Notes: a model not told the origin generated them from the letters alone. A stretch of DNA of 64,000 nt from Micrococcus sp. EYE_212 (GCF_023147585.1 NZ_JAHXOZ010000002.1:10415-74414), one strand, 5' to 3'; positions 37,762-46,988 are shown, counted from the stretch's first letter. A program made the numbers and translations.

Positions 37762-37854
37762 GGGGCTCCATCGGACGGGCGGGACGGGGATGGGGCGCCG
37801 CCGTCGCGGGCCGCGGCGGCCGGGCGCGCTCGACCGGCCAGTCTACGCCGCCAC

Positions 37855-37860
37855 TACCAT
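37855..37860 (+). promoter_or_regulatory. -10 box TACCAT, predicted leaderless start
   Basis: TACCAT ends six bases before the ATG at 37867 of the first DUF202 gene. Confidence 0.5.
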
Positions 37861-37866
37861 GGCCGC

Positions 37867-38286
37867 ATGGACGCAGCGCAGACTCCCGAAGGCCCCGAGG
37901 CCACCGCGCACGACGGCGGCCGGCCGGCCTGGCAGCGCCGCCTCCTGGCGGGTGGGGACGAGCCGGACCCCCGATTCACGCTCGCCAACGAGCGCACGTT
38001 CCTGGCCTGGGTCCGGACGTCGCTGGCGCTGCTGGCCGGCGGGGTCGCGGTGGAGGCGTTCACCGGCGCCCTGTTCGCGCCGCCGGTTCGGGTGGCGCTG
38101 AGCACGGTGCTGCTCGTCCTTGCGGCGCTGCTCGCCCTGGGCGCGGGTGCGCGCTGGCTCCGGGTGGAGCGGGCGATGCGCCGCGGCCGTCCGCTGCCGC
38201 TGCCACTGATCGTCCCGGTCCTGGCGGGGGGAGTCGTGCTGGCCGTCGTGGTGCTGATGCTCGCCGTCGTCCTGCCGCGGGGCTGA
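37867..38286 (+). CDS. DUF202 (YidH-type) membrane protein
   Basis: The 139-residue protein carries DUF202. The conserved start is DPRFTLANERTFLAWVRTSL, followed by three helices (LALLAGGVAVEAFTG; VALSTVLLVLAALLALGAGA; PLPLIVPVLAGGVVLAVVVL). DUF202 occurs in bacterial YidH/YidG and in the membrane part of yeast VTC polyphosphate polymerase; its function in bacteria is unknown. The ATG at 37867 follows TACCAT by six bases, so the mRNA is probably leaderless. A second DUF202 gene starts four bases after the stop. Confidence 0.88.
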   Translation: MDAAQTPEGPEATAHDGGRPAWQRRLLAGGDEPDPRFTLANERTFLAWVRTSLALLAGGVAVEAFTGALFAPPVRVALSTVLLVLAALLALGAGARWLRVERAMRRGRPLPLPLIVPVLAGGVVLAVVVLMLAVVLPRG

Positions 38287-38290
38287 GGCG

Positions 38291-38614
38291 ATGCGCCTGC
38301 ACCACGACCCCGGGCTGCAGCCCGAGCGCACCGTGATGAGCTGGGGCCGCACGGTCCTGGCGCTGGGCGTCCTCAGCCTCACGTTCCTGAGGTGGTGGCC
38401 GGCCGTCGGCGCGTGGGCGTTCGGGCCTGCGGTGGTGGCGGCCGTCGGCGGGGCGGCTGTGCTGGCCACGCAGCGCCGGCGCTACGTGGCGCAGGCGGAC
38501 GGGATCGCGCGGGAGCAGGCCCGGCCGGCCCTGGCGTCGGTGGCCTGCATGGTCGCGCTGGTGGTGGGCCTGGCGGCCCTCGGGATCACCGCCACGCTGC
38601 TGCACGCGGCCTGA
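38291..38614 (+). CDS. second DUF202 (YidG-type) membrane protein
   Basis: The 107-residue protein is also DUF202-like: HHDPGLQPERTVMSWGRTVL matches the start of the YidG type, followed by three short helices. It lies four bases after the first DUF202 gene, without its own strong ribosome site, so expression probably depends on that gene. Paired DUF202 genes suggest a hetero-oligomer in the membrane. A 20-bp hairpin follows. Confidence 0.82.
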   Translation: MRLHHDPGLQPERTVMSWGRTVLALGVLSLTFLRWWPAVGAWAFGPAVVAAVGGAAVLATQRRRYVAQADGIAREQARPALASVACMVALVVGLAALGITATLLHAA

Positions 38615-38624
38615 TCCGCGGACG

Positions 38625-38670
38625 ACGACGGCGCCCCTCACCTGCGCGGGCAGGTGAGGGGCGCCGTCGT
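38625..38670. terminator. 20-bp perfect hairpin between convergent genes
   Basis: ACGACGGCGCCCCTCACCTG pairs fully with its complement around CGCGGG. It serves the DUF202 pair and the dehydrogenase gene ending at 38690. Confidence 0.85.
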
Positions 38671-38689
38671 GCCGCCGGAGGCGAACCGC

Positions 38690-39883
38690 TCAGCGGGCGA
38701 TCATGCCGTGGGGGTCGATGACGAACTTGTCCACGGAGCCCTGGTCGAACTCCGCGTAGGCCTGGGGTGCCTCGTCCAGGCTGATCACGCGCGGGTTGAC
38801 CATCTCCGTCAGGTACGGCATCCGGTCCCACAGGATCGACATCATCAGCTGACGGTTGTAGCGCATGATGGGCGCCTGGCCGCCGATGATGTGGGGCGAC
38901 TTGATCCAGGCCTTGCCGAAGTCCACCGGGAAGGTGCCCTCCTGCTCGGCCTTCGTCTCCGCGATCGGGTCCGGCCCGTAGATGCCGATGATGCCCGTGG
39001 CACCGCCCGGACGGGTGATGTCCAGGACCTGGTTCACGGCGGCGATGGGCTGCATCTCATCGGACGCGGAGCCCAGGCCGTGGGCCTCGGAGCCGACGCA
39101 GTCCACCGCGCAGTCCACCATCGGCTCGCCGAGGATGTCGTTCACGGCGTCCTGCAGGTTCTCCGTGACGGAGAGGTCGATGGTCTCGCAGCCGTGCTTG
39201 CGCACCAGCTCCAGTCGCGAGGCGTCCTGGTCGCCCACGATGATGCACGAGGCGCCCAGCAGCCGAGCGGCGGCCGCGGCGCACCGGCCCACGGGGCCGG
39301 CACCGGCGATGTAGACGGTGGAGCCGGGCTTGGCGCCGGCCTCCATGAGACCGTGGAACGCCGTGGGGAGGATGTCCGAGAGCACGGTCAGATCCAGGAT
39401 CTTCTCCATCGCCTGCTCCTGGTCCGGGAAGCGCAGCAGCTGGAAGTCGGCGTACGGCACGAACAGGTACTCGGCCTGCCCGCCCTGGAAGTTGCCCAGA
39501 TTGAAGCCGTAGGCGGCGCAGGCCTGCTCCGGGTTGGCGGTCTCGCAGATCTCGGTGCGGCCGGCGCGGCAGTTGCGGCAGCGGCCGCAGGCCACGTTGA
39601 ACGGCACGGAGACGAGGTCGCCCTCCTTCAGGAACTGGACGTCGCTGCCGATCTCCAGCACCTGGCCGGTCATCTCGTGACCCAGCACCATGCCCTCGGG
39701 CACGGGGAAGGAGCCGCGGTAGATGTGCAGGTCGCTGCCGCAGATGTTGGTGGCGACGATCTTGAGGATGACGCCGTGCGGGGCGGCGGAGCCGTCAGGC
39801 ATCTCCAGCTTGGGGAAGTCCAGCTCGTCGACGCGCACGTCCTTGATGCCGTGGAATGCCACGGCGCGGTTCTTGGTGGTCAT
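38690..39883 (-). CDS. fdhA: zinc-dependent dehydrogenase, glutathione-independent formaldehyde dehydrogenase type
   Basis: The 397-residue enzyme is a medium-chain zinc dehydrogenase closely resembling Pseudomonas glutathione-independent formaldehyde dehydrogenase, which carries a tightly bound NAD(H). Catalytic zinc motifs are NICGSDLHIYRG and GHEMTGQVLEIGSD. The structural zinc loop is CGRCRNCRAGRTEIC. The NAD site is VYIAGAGPVGRCAAAAARLL, and VDCAVDCVGSEAHG is typical of the subgroup. ATG at 39883 has AAAGG upstream. A TGTTGCCGAACA motif overlaps its probable -10 region and matches motifs at the neighbouring regulator, so it may be in the same regulon. Its true substrate may be another aldehyde. 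Confidence 0.88.
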   Translation of the reverse strand: MTTKNRAVAFHGIKDVRVDELDFPKLEMPDGSAAPHGVILKIVATNICGSDLHIYRGSFPVPEGMVLGHEMTGQVLEIGSDVQFLKEGDLVSVPFNVACGRCRNCRAGRTEICETANPEQACAAYGFNLGNFQGGQAEYLFVPYADFQLLRFPDQEQAMEKILDLTVLSDILPTAFHGLMEAGAKPGSTVYIAGAGPVGRCAAAAARLLGASCIIVGDQDASRLELVRKHGCETIDLSVTENLQDAVNDILGEPMVDCAVDCVGSEAHGLGSASDEMQPIAAVNQVLDITRPGGATGIIGIYGPDPIAETKAEQEGTFPVDFGKAWIKSPHIIGGQAPIMRYNRQLMMSILWDRMPYLTEMVNPRVISLDEAPQAYAEFDQGSVDKFVIDPHGMIAR

Positions 39884-39968
39884 GGGAACTGTTGCCTTTC
39901 TGTCTCCAGCGAGTCCCTTGGCGGGGCGGGAGGAGGGGCGAACCCGAGGGGGAGTCCCTGTCACGGGC

Positions 39969-39981
39969 TGTTCGGCAACAC
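39969..39981 (-). promoter_or_regulatory. candidate operator GTGTTGCCGAACA
   Basis: Read on the minus strand, GTGTTGCCGAACA begins next to TAGTGT, a likely -10 box of the dehydrogenase gene. It matches the site at 41666-41678 at 12 of 13 bases. Confidence 0.45.
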
Positions 39982-40081
39982 TAGGGGCCGGGAGGAGCCA
40001 GAGGAAGGATTGCCCGCCGCCGCATCGCCTGGCCTGACCATCGTGCGGGCATCGGAGGACCGCAGGCCCCGGAATTCCTGG

Positions 40082-41590
40082 TCAGAGACGCTCTCGGGCC
40101 GCGGCGTCGACGCCGTGGCGGGAGCGCACGCGCCAGGCCTCGAGGACAGCGGGGTCGGTGGGCGGGGTCACCAGGCTGAGGAGGACGTACACGACGGCGG
40201 AGGCGGCCAGGCCGACGTAGATCGGCTCGTTCGCGAAGACGCCCTCGAAGGGCTCCGCCGCGTTCAGCTCGAGCCAGCCCATGGTGCCGAGGGTTCCCAG
40301 CGTCCCGACCACCATGGACCACAGGGCCGCCGTCCCGGTGCCCCGCTTCCACACGAGGCCGCCGACGATCGCGACGAACAGGCCGCCCACGAGGATGTCG
40401 TACGCGATGGTCAGGGCCGCCACCACGTCCGGGACGACGATCGCCAGCCCCAGCACGACGGCGCCGAGCAGCAGCACCCAGCCGCGGTTCGAGGCGAGAT
40501 CCGCCGCGGTCTCCGGGGCCTCGTCCTCGGCGGTGGTGTCGTCCTCGGGGGCGGTGGCCTCGCCGCGGAAGATGGGGAGGATGTCCGTGCGCATCACGGT
40601 CGAGGACGCGATGATCGCGCCCGAGGCGGTGGACATCATGGCCGCGACGGCGGCCGCCAGGGCCACGCCGCCGACGCCGACGGGCAGCAGGTTCTGGGCG
40701 ACCCACGCGAACACGTCGTCCTTGGTGGCGATGTCCGCGGTGACCGTGCGGGCGGCCATGCCGATCACGGCGCCTGCGAGGCCGTAGGCGATGCAGTACA
40801 GGCCCGCGGTGGCGCCGCCGATCTGCGCCACGCGCGGGGAGCGGGCCGTGAACACCCGCTGCCAGACGTCCTGGCCGATCAGCAGGCCGAGGGTGTAGAC
40901 CACGAAGTAGGTGATGATCGACTGCACGCCGATCCCGTCCCAGCTGAAGAACTCGGCGCCCAGGCGCTCCTGCATGGCACTCCAGCCGCCGGCGTTGGCC
41001 AGGGAGAGGGGGAGCATGAGGGCGAACAGGCCGATGGTCATGATGAGGAACTGGGCCATGTCCGCCAGGGTGATGGACCACATGCCGCCGAGCACGGAGT
41101 AGGCCAGCACGATGCCGCCGCCCACCAGGACGGACAGCCAGCGGTCCCAGCCGAAGAGCACCACGAAGATCGACGCGTAGGCGCCGGTGGAGGTGGCGGC
41201 GAGCATGAGCGTGTACGCGAGCATCACGAACGACGACGCGTGGGATGCTCCCCCGCGGCCGTAGCGCAGGCGGAGCATCTGCGAGACGGTGTAGATCTTC
41301 AGGCGGGCGAGGATCGGGGCGAACGCCACCGACAGGATGAGCACGCCGACGCCGATGGCGGCCACGAGCCACGCACCGGAGAGCCCGAACTGGTACCCCA
41401 GGCCGACGCCGCCCACGGTGGCGGCGCCGCCGAGCACCGCGGCGGCCATGGTGCCGGTGAACAGCGCCGGCCCGAGGCGACGGCCCGCCACGAGGTAGTC
41501 CTCCGCGCTGGCTGCGCGGGTCTTGCCCCACCAGCCGAAGGCGAGCATGCCGACCAGGTAGACGGCGACGATGGTCAGGTTGATGGTCAC
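40082..41590 (-). CDS. sodium:solute symporter (SSS family)
   Basis: This 502-residue transporter of the SSS family uses the Na+ gradient to import a small solute such as an amino acid, polyamine or organic acid. About 13 helices are visible, beginning LTIVAVYLVGMLAFGWWGKT, with YLVAGRRLGPALFTGTMAAA and LAAAVAAMMSTASGAIIASS as family signatures (the latter at the Na2 site). An acidic loop (APEDDTTAEDEAPETA) lies between helices 9 and 10. The gene diverges from an XRE-cupin regulator and is followed by a ureohydrolase and ThDP enzyme, so a guanidino compound or polyamine substrate is inferred. The ATG at 41590 lies 183 bases from the regulator's start. Confidence 0.9.
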   Translation of the reverse strand: MTINLTIVAVYLVGMLAFGWWGKTRAASAEDYLVAGRRLGPALFTGTMAAAVLGGAATVGGVGLGYQFGLSGAWLVAAIGVGVLILSVAFAPILARLKIYTVSQMLRLRYGRGGASHASSFVMLAYTLMLAATSTGAYASIFVVLFGWDRWLSVLVGGGIVLAYSVLGGMWSITLADMAQFLIMTIGLFALMLPLSLANAGGWSAMQERLGAEFFSWDGIGVQSIITYFVVYTLGLLIGQDVWQRVFTARSPRVAQIGGATAGLYCIAYGLAGAVIGMAARTVTADIATKDDVFAWVAQNLLPVGVGGVALAAAVAAMMSTASGAIIASSTVMRTDILPIFRGEATAPEDDTTAEDEAPETAADLASNRGWVLLLGAVVLGLAIVVPDVVAALTIAYDILVGGLFVAIVGGLVWKRGTGTAALWSMVVGTLGTLGTMGWLELNAAEPFEGVFANEPIYVGLAASAVVYVLLSLVTPPTDPAVLEAWRVRSRHGVDAAARERL

Positions 41591-41665
41591 GGGTGGTCCT
41601 TGGGGCGAGGGGATCCACGGCGCCGGGGATGCGGAGGCGCTGTGGGCGAGCGGGGCGCGGCCAGC

Positions 41666-41678
41666 GTGTTGCCGATCA
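41666..41678 (+). promoter_or_regulatory. candidate operator GTGTTGCCGATCA
   Basis: GTGTTGCCGATCA lies between the divergent symporter and regulator genes and matches the site upstream of the dehydrogenase at 12 of 13 bases. Confidence 0.45.
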
Positions 41679-41703
41679 CACGATCAGGGTCTATGGTAAA
41701 CAT

Positions 41704-41724
41704 ATGTTGTCCATCGGGCAACAT
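41704..41724. promoter_or_regulatory. palindromic operator upstream of the XRE-cupin gene
   Basis: ATGTTGTCC-ATC-GGGCAACAT has 9-bp arms with one mismatch and contains the TGTTG/CAACA core. It follows a TATGGT box (41692-41697), placing it at the predicted transcription start, where a repressor would act. Confidence 0.6.
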
Positions 41725-41773
41725 GCCGTCCAGGATGACATCGCGACGTCGCCCGACGCGAGGAAGGAGCGCG

Positions 41774-42343
41774 ATGAAGGCCCTCCCGCGCGAGACCGCA
41801 CCGGCCCAGGCCTTGATCGGTCGTCGGCTGCGCGCGCTGCGCGAGGCGCGGCGGCTCACCGTGGCGCAGCTGGCCGAGGCGGCCGGGGTCAGCAAAGGTT
41901 TCCTCTCCCGCCTCGAGCGAGACCTGACGAGCCCGTCCGTCAACACGCTCGTCACCCTGTGCCAGGTGCTCGGCGCGAGCCCGGGCGACGTCCTGGACGC
42001 GCCCGAGGTGACGGTCGTGCGCCTCGCCGACGCGCCCGCCATCAGCCTCGGCGGTGAGGGCATCCGCGAGCGCCTGATCACCCCGCGCGGCAACCGCGAC
42101 CTGCAGATCCTACGCGCGGAGATCGCGCCGCACGGCCGCGGTGAGACGGAGCTGTACACCGTGGACTGCCGAGTGGAGGCGGTGCACGTCGTCACCGGCC
42201 GCCTCGAGCTGCGGACCACCGAGGCCGTGCACCTGCTGGAGGAGGGGGACACCGTCACCTTCCCCGGCCGCGAGCCCCACTCGTGGACCAATCCGGACGG
42301 CCACCCCGCCGTCGTGCTGTGGACCCTCGTGGGCCACGCCTGA
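41774..42343 (+). CDS. XRE-type regulator with cupin domain
   Basis: The 189-residue regulator has an XRE helix-turn-helix at about 12-68 ([20 protein letters not shown] and [20 protein letters not shown]) and a cupin sensor at about 105-185 ([20 protein letters not shown], then [14 protein letters not shown]). Such proteins, like PuuR or SutR, usually repress amine or amino-acid catabolic genes and respond to the substrate in the cupin. AGGAAGGAG stands four bases before ATG 41774. A palindrome at its promoter suggests autoregulation. It is followed by the ureohydrolase gene 83 bases later, with a weak 5-bp hairpin between. Confidence 0.9.
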   Translation: MKALPRETAPAQALIGRRLRALREARRLTVAQLAEAAGVSKGFLSRLERDLTSPSVNTLVTLCQVLGASPGDVLDAPEVTVVRLADAPAISLGGEGIRERLITPRGNRDLQILRAEIAPHGRGETELYTVDCRVEAVHVVTGRLELRTTEAVHLLEEGDTVTFPGREPHSWTNPDGHPAVVLWTLVGHA

Positions 42344-42426
42344 ACCCGTGCGGCGCGCCCGCACCTGACAGGCCCCACCGACCAGCCCGACCAGACCGAA
42401 CTGAACCACCCAGAGAGGACATCCAG

Positions 42427-43443
42427 ATGCTCGAGATCCCCCGCGTCGAGGACAACGGCCGCCTCGGCCCCGTGAACTCCGCCCTCGTGCCCCGCTACGG
42501 CGGCGCCCCCACCTACGCCCTGCTGCCCCGCCTCGACGAGGCCGCCGCGGCCGGCGTCGCCCCGGAGATCAAGGTCGTGGGCGTGCCGTTCGACGCCGGC
42601 GTGTCCTACCGCCCCGGCGCGCGCTTCGGCTCCGGCCACGTGCGCCAGTCCTCGCGCCTGCTGCGCCCGTACAACCCGGCCACGGACACCTCCCCCTTCG
42701 CGCAGGCCCAGGTGGTGGACGCCGGCGACATGGCGGTGAACCCGTTCAACATCAACGAGGCCATCGAGTCCATCCAGCAGGACGCGATGGACCTGACCGA
42801 GGACGGCTCCTCGCTCATGACCATCGGCGGCGACCACACGATCGCCCTGCCGCTGCTGCGCGCCGCCGCGGCCCGCGCCGGCCAGCCGGTGGCCATGCTC
42901 CACTTCGACGCCCACCTGGACACGTGGGACACCTACTTCGGCGCCGAGTACACCCACGGCACCCCCTTCCGCCGCGCCGTGGAGGAGGGCATCCTGGACA
43001 CGGAGGCCATCTCCCACGTCGGCACCCGCGGTCCCCTGTACGGCAAGAAGGACCTCGACGACGACCACCGCATGGGCTTCGGCATCGTCACCTCCTCGGA
43101 CGTGTTCCGCAAGGGCGTGGACGAGATCGTGGACCAGCTGCGCACCCGCATCGGCGACCGCCCGCTGTACATCTCCGTGGACATCGACGTCCTCGATCCG
43201 GCCCACGCACCCGGCACCGGCACCCCCGAGGCCGGCGGCCTCACCAGCCGCGAGCTGCTGGAGATCCTCCGCGGCCTGCGCGGCCTGGACATCGTCGGCG
43301 CCGACCTCGTGGAGGTCGCCCCGGCCTACGACCACGCCGAGCTGACCGGCGTCGCCGCCTCGCACGTGGCCTACGACCTGGTGTCCCTCATGGCCGACCG
43401 CCGCGCCCAGCGCGCGGCCGCCGGGGTCGGAGCGTCCGCGTGA
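42427..43443 (+). CDS. ureohydrolase: agmatinase or guanidinobutyrase
   Basis: This 338-residue enzyme is a binuclear manganese ureohydrolase that splits urea from a guanidino compound. The metal ligands are all present: [19 protein letters not shown] and [20 protein letters not shown]. Agmatinase, guanidinobutyrase and proclavaminate amidinohydrolase share these motifs. Because the next gene is a ThDP decarboxylase-like enzyme, 4-guanidinobutyrate (from arginine by way of 2-ketoarginine) is a good candidate substrate; agmatine is the alternative. GAGAGGACATCCAG precedes the ATG. The stop overlaps the next gene's GTG by four bases, so both are coupled. Confidence 0.9.
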   Translation: MLEIPRVEDNGRLGPVNSALVPRYGGAPTYALLPRLDEAAAAGVAPEIKVVGVPFDAGVSYRPGARFGSGHVRQSSRLLRPYNPATDTSPFAQAQVVDAGDMAVNPFNINEAIESIQQDAMDLTEDGSSLMTIGGDHTIALPLLRAAAARAGQPVAMLHFDAHLDTWDTYFGAEYTHGTPFRRAVEEGILDTEAISHVGTRGPLYGKKDLDDDHRMGFGIVTSSDVFRKGVDEIVDQLRTRIGDRPLYISVDIDVLDPAHAPGTGTPEAGGLTSRELLEILRGLRGLDIVGADLVEVAPAYDHAELTGVAASHVAYDLVSLMADRRAQRAAAGVGASA

Positions 43444-45206
43444 GCGGGCAGCACGCCTCCGCCCCGCACGAGGCCGCGGACATGGCGGCCGCTGCCGAGC
43501 ACGCCGGCGGCGACACGCCGGTGCGCAACGGCGGCGACCTGGCCGTGGAGACCCTGCACGCGCTCGGCGCCAGGACCGTGTTCGGCATCCCGGGCCAGCA
43601 CGCGCTCGGGCTGTTCGACGCGCTCTCCCGCTCGCCGCTGGAGTTCGTCTCGAACCGCGTGGAGAACAACGCGGCCTTCGCGGCGGACGGGTACGCCCGG
43701 GCCACCGGCGAGGTCGGCGTGCTGTTCCTCTCCACGGGCCCGGGCGCGCTGACGTCCCTGGCCGGTCTCCAGGAGGCCTACGCCACGGGCGTGCCCATGC
43801 TCGTCATCGCCTCCCAGATCCCGCTCTCGGGACTCGGGGCGCGCCGCAAGGGGATGCTGCACCAGTTGGACGACCAGAAGGCCTCCGCGAAGAACGTCAC
43901 CAAGGCCCAGTTCACGGTGCACCACGCCTCCGGCATCCCCTCGGCCATCCAGGACGCGTGGGCGGACGCCGTCACCGTGCCCCAGGGCCCCGTGTGGGTG
44001 GAGATCCCGCAGGACGTGCTGCTCGGGGAGGTCATGGTGCCGCCCGTGCAGGACGCGCTCGCGGTGCCCTATGACCACCCGCCGCGCGCCGAGCTCGTGG
44101 ACGAGTCCGTGCGCTGGCTGAAGGAGGCCTCCCGCGTGGCGATCGTGGCCGGCGGCGGCGTGCGCCGCTCCGGCCGCGCCGCCATGGAGTCCCTCAAGGA
44201 CGTCGCGGAGCTGCTGCAGGCCCCCGTGGTCTGCTCTCCCGGCGGCAACACGGCCTTCCCGTGGGAGCACCCGCTCTCCCTGGGCGGATGGGTCGAGGAC
44301 CGCGTCGTCACGGACCTGCTCGAGGACGCCGAGGTGCTCCTCGTGGTGGGCTCCGCGCTCGGCGAGGTCACGTCCAACTACTTCACGCTCGAGCCCCGCG
44401 GCCGCCTCATCCAGGTGGACGCGGAGCCGCGCGTGCTGGAGACGAACCACCCCACGCTCGGCGTCCGCGCCGACGCCGGCCAGATGCTCGCCATGCTCGC
44501 CGACGCCCTCCGCGAGGCCGGCGTCACCCGCGCCCAGCGGGAGGCGGGCTGGCACGGCCGGGCCGCGGCCGACGTCGTGGCCGAGACCAACGCCAGGGTC
44601 ATCGCCCGCCTCGACGCGCAGGACCTCGGCCGGGAGCGCCGCCTCATGGCGGACATCCGCGCCGCGGTCCCGGCGGGCATGCAGACCTACTGGGACATGA
44701 CCATCGCCGCGTACTGGGGCTGGAACTGCTGGGACGCGCAGGACGGCGAGTTCCACTCGGCGCAGGGCGCCGGCGGCCTCGGCTACGGCTTCCCCGCGGC
44801 GTTCGGCGGCGCGCTGGGCCTGGCCCACCTCGGCCGGACCGGCATCGAGGGGCGCGTGCTCGCCGTGGCCGGCGACGGCTCGGCCATGTACTCCATCGCC
44901 GAGCTCGCGGCGGCGAAGCAGCACGATGCGGCGGTCACGTGGCTGATCGTCGACGACGGCGGCTACGGCATCCTCCGCGAGTACATGGAGGGTGCGTTCG
45001 GCAAGGCCACCGCCACCGAGCTCGACCGGCCGGACTTCCAGCGGCTCGCGGAGTCGTTCGGGGTCCCGGCCGAGACGGTGGCGGTCGAGGATGTGCGGGG
45101 CGCGCTCGAGAGAGCGTTCCAGGCCGAGGGGCCGAACGTCGTCGTGGTGCAGACGCGCCTGGCGATGTGGGCGCCGAGCCACCTGGGGGAGGCCCCGGAG
45201 GTCTGA
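43440..45206 (+). CDS. thiamine diphosphate-dependent enzyme, acetolactate-synthase-like
   Basis: The 588-residue ThDP enzyme has the three-domain layout of acetolactate synthase and 2-oxo-acid decarboxylases. The Pyr domain is at about 30-200 ([20 protein letters not shown], with the ThDP-activating Glu in [16 protein letters not shown]). The middle domain spans about 225-360. The PP domain is at about 400-580, with the Mg/ThDP motif [20 protein letters not shown]. Coupling to a ureohydrolase suggests a 2-ketoarginine decarboxylase like Pseudomonas AruI rather than valine synthesis; no small ALS subunit is nearby. GTG at 43440 overlaps the preceding stop. Substrate assignment is inference. 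Confidence 0.85.
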   Translation: MSGQHASAPHEAADMAAAAEHAGGDTPVRNGGDLAVETLHALGARTVFGIPGQHALGLFDALSRSPLEFVSNRVENNAAFAADGYARATGEVGVLFLSTGPGALTSLAGLQEAYATGVPMLVIASQIPLSGLGARRKGMLHQLDDQKASAKNVTKAQFTVHHASGIPSAIQDAWADAVTVPQGPVWVEIPQDVLLGEVMVPPVQDALAVPYDHPPRAELVDESVRWLKEASRVAIVAGGGVRRSGRAAMESLKDVAELLQAPVVCSPGGNTAFPWEHPLSLGGWVEDRVVTDLLEDAEVLLVVGSALGEVTSNYFTLEPRGRLIQVDAEPRVLETNHPTLGVRADAGQMLAMLADALREAGVTRAQREAGWHGRAAADVVAETNARVIARLDAQDLGRERRLMADIRAAVPAGMQTYWDMTIAAYWGWNCWDAQDGEFHSAQGAGGLGYGFPAAFGGALGLAHLGRTGIEGRVLAVAGDGSAMYSIAELAAAKQHDAAVTWLIVDDGGYGILREYMEGAFGKATATELDRPDFQRLAESFGVPAETVAVEDVRGALERAFQAEGPNVVVVQTRLAMWAPSHLGEAPEV

Positions 45207-45245
45207 TCCGCCCCCGCCTGAGCGACGAGCCCGGCGGGACCTCAG

Positions 45246-45251
45246 TACAGT
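45246..45251 (+). promoter_or_regulatory. -10 box TACAGT, predicted leaderless start
   Basis: TACAGT ends six bases before the ATG at 45258, separating this gene from the ThDP operon. Confidence 0.55.
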
Positions 45252-45257
45252 GGCGCC

Positions 45258-46988
45258 ATGACCACTGTGAGCCCCGTCACTGCCCGCTCCGAGCACCGCG
45301 CCGACGTCGTCGTCCTCGGGCACGGCCTCGCCGGGCTCGTGGCCGCCGCCGAGCTGCTCGGGGCGGGCCGGCGCGTGGTGCTCGTGGATCAGGAGCGCGC
45401 CGTCGACCTCGGCGGGCAGGCGTGGTGGAGCTTCGGCGGCCTCTTCCTCGTGGACTCGCCCGAGCAGCGGCGCCTCCGCGTGAAGGACTCCGTCGACCTG
45501 GCCTGGTCCGACTGGCAGGCCACCGCGGGCTTCACCGACCACCCCGACGACGCCATGCCCCGCGCGTGGGCCGAGGCCTACGTGCACTTCGCCCACGGGG
45601 AGAAGCGCGCCTGGCTGCGCGAGCGCGGCCACCGGCTCTTCCCCGTGGTCGGCTGGGCGGAGCGGAAGGTCCCCGCGCCCGGCGTGGGCGGCAACTCCGT
45701 GCCCCGCTTCCACATCACGTGGGGGACCGGCCCGGGCATCGTGGAGCCGTTCTCCCGCATCGTCGAGCGCGCCGCCTTCGACGGCCGCCTCACCTACCTG
45801 CCCCGCCACCGCGTCACGCGCCTGATCACGGAGTCCGGTGCCGTCACGGGCGTGGAGGGCCACGTCCTCGCCGACGACGACGGCGCCCGCGGCACGGCCT
45901 CCAGCCGCACCGTGACGGGGGAGTTCCGGGTGGGCGGGGCCGCCGTCGTGGTGGCCAGCGGCGGGGTGGGCGCCGACCACGACGCCGTGCGCGCCGCGTG
46001 GCCCGACCGGCTGGGGACTCCGCCCGCCGAGATGCTCTGCGGCGTCCCCGCCTCCGTGGACGGCTCCGGCATGCGGGCGGCCCGGGAGGCGGGCGCCGCT
46101 CTCGTGCACCCGGACCGCATGTGGCACTACACGGAGGGCGTGGCCAACCACGACCCGATCTGGCCTGGTCACGGCATCCGGATCCTGCCCGGGCCGTCGT
46201 CGCTGTGGCTCGACGCGACGGGCCGGCGCCTGCCGCATCCGCGTTGGCCCGGATTCGACACCCTCGGCACGCTGCAGGACATCCGCTCGCCCGGCTCGAC
46301 GGCGGCGGGCGGCCGGGCCACGGAGCAGCGGCCCCCGGCGGACCACACGTGGTTCGTGCTCAACCGGCGGATCATCGGCAAGGAGTTCGCGCTCTCCGGG
46401 TCCGAGCAGAACCCCGACCTGACCGGTCGCTCGATCCGCCAGGTGCTGGGCCGCGTCACGCAGGACGTGCCCGGCCCCGTGCAGGCGTTCCTGGATCGCG
46501 GCGAGGACTTCGTGCAGGCCGACTCCGTGGGGGAGCTGGTCGCGCGGATGAACGCGCTCGTCCCGGACGGCCCCGCGGTGGACGAGGCGGCGGTGCGGGC
46601 CGCCGTCGCCGAGCACGAGGCCGGGGCCGAGCGCCCCGGCGCGGACCGCCAGGTGGACGCCGTGCGCGACGCACGCCGCTACCTCGGCGACCGGATCATC
46701 CGCACGGCCGCCCCGCATCGGCTCACCGATCCGAAGGCGGGGCCGCTCATCGCGGTGCGCCTGCGCACGCTGACCCGCAAGACCCTCGGCGGGCTGCACA
46801 CGGACCTGCAGGGGCGGGTGCTGGACGCCGGCGCCGCCGTGATCCCGGGTCTCTACGCGGCGGGCGAGGCGGCCGGCTTCGGCGGGGGCGGCATGCACGG
46901 GCACCGCGCGCTCGAGGGAACGTTCCTCGGCGGGTGCCTCTTCAGCGGCCGCACGGCCGGACGGGCCGCCGCGGCCGAGACGGCCTGA
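45258..46988 (+). CDS. FAD-binding dehydrogenase, 3-ketosteroid-dehydrogenase-like
   Basis: The 576-residue flavoprotein belongs to the fumarate reductase/3-ketosteroid dehydrogenase group. The dinucleotide fold is DVVVLGHGLAGLVAAAELLG (about 15-35), followed by GGQAWWSFGGLFLV. The C-terminal FAD loop is AAGEAAGFGGGGMHGHRALE and GTFLGGCLFSGRTAGR. Conserved GTGPGIVEPFSRIV places it in an actinobacterial subgroup annotated simply as FAD-binding dehydrogenase; steroids are not implied. The ATG follows a TACAGT box by six bases, so it is probably leaderless. Its stop meets the next gene's stop end to end. Confidence 0.85.
   Translation: MTTVSPVTARSEHRADVVVLGHGLAGLVAAAELLGAGRRVVLVDQERAVDLGGQAWWSFGGLFLVDSPEQRRLRVKDSVDLAWSDWQATAGFTDHPDDAMPRAWAEAYVHFAHGEKRAWLRERGHRLFPVVGWAERKVPAPGVGGNSVPRFHITWGTGPGIVEPFSRIVERAAFDGRLTYLPRHRVTRLITESGAVTGVEGHVLADDDGARGTASSRTVTGEFRVGGAAVVVASGGVGADHDAVRAAWPDRLGTPPAEMLCGVPASVDGSGMRAAREAGAALVHPDRMWHYTEGVANHDPIWPGHGIRILPGPSSLWLDATGRRLPHPRWPGFDTLGTLQDIRSPGSTAAGGRATEQRPPADHTWFVLNRRIIGKEFALSGSEQNPDLTGRSIRQVLGRVTQDVPGPVQAFLDRGEDFVQADSVGELVARMNALVPDGPAVDEAAVRAAVAEHEAGAERPGADRQVDAVRDARRYLGDRIIRTAAPHRLTDPKAGPLIAVRLRTLTRKTLGGLHTDLQGRVLDAGAAVIPGLYAAGEAAGFGGGGMHGHRALEGTFLGGCLFSGRTAGRAAAAETA

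Noticed and set aside
42344..42426. Guanidine riboswitch before the ureohydrolase gene
   Set aside because: No ACGR-loop hairpins or other ykkC-type features are visible; only a weak 5-bp stem is there.
43440..45206. Acetolactate synthase for branched-chain amino acids
   Set aside because: There is no regulatory subunit or ilvC nearby, and the gene is coupled to a ureohydrolase; a catabolic decarboxylase is more likely, though unproven.
43371..46904. A very long open frame on the minus strand, opposite the ThDP and FAD enzyme genes
   Set aside because: It is an antisense shadow caused by third-position GC bias; it has no recognisable domain, while the plus strand encodes two clear enzymes.
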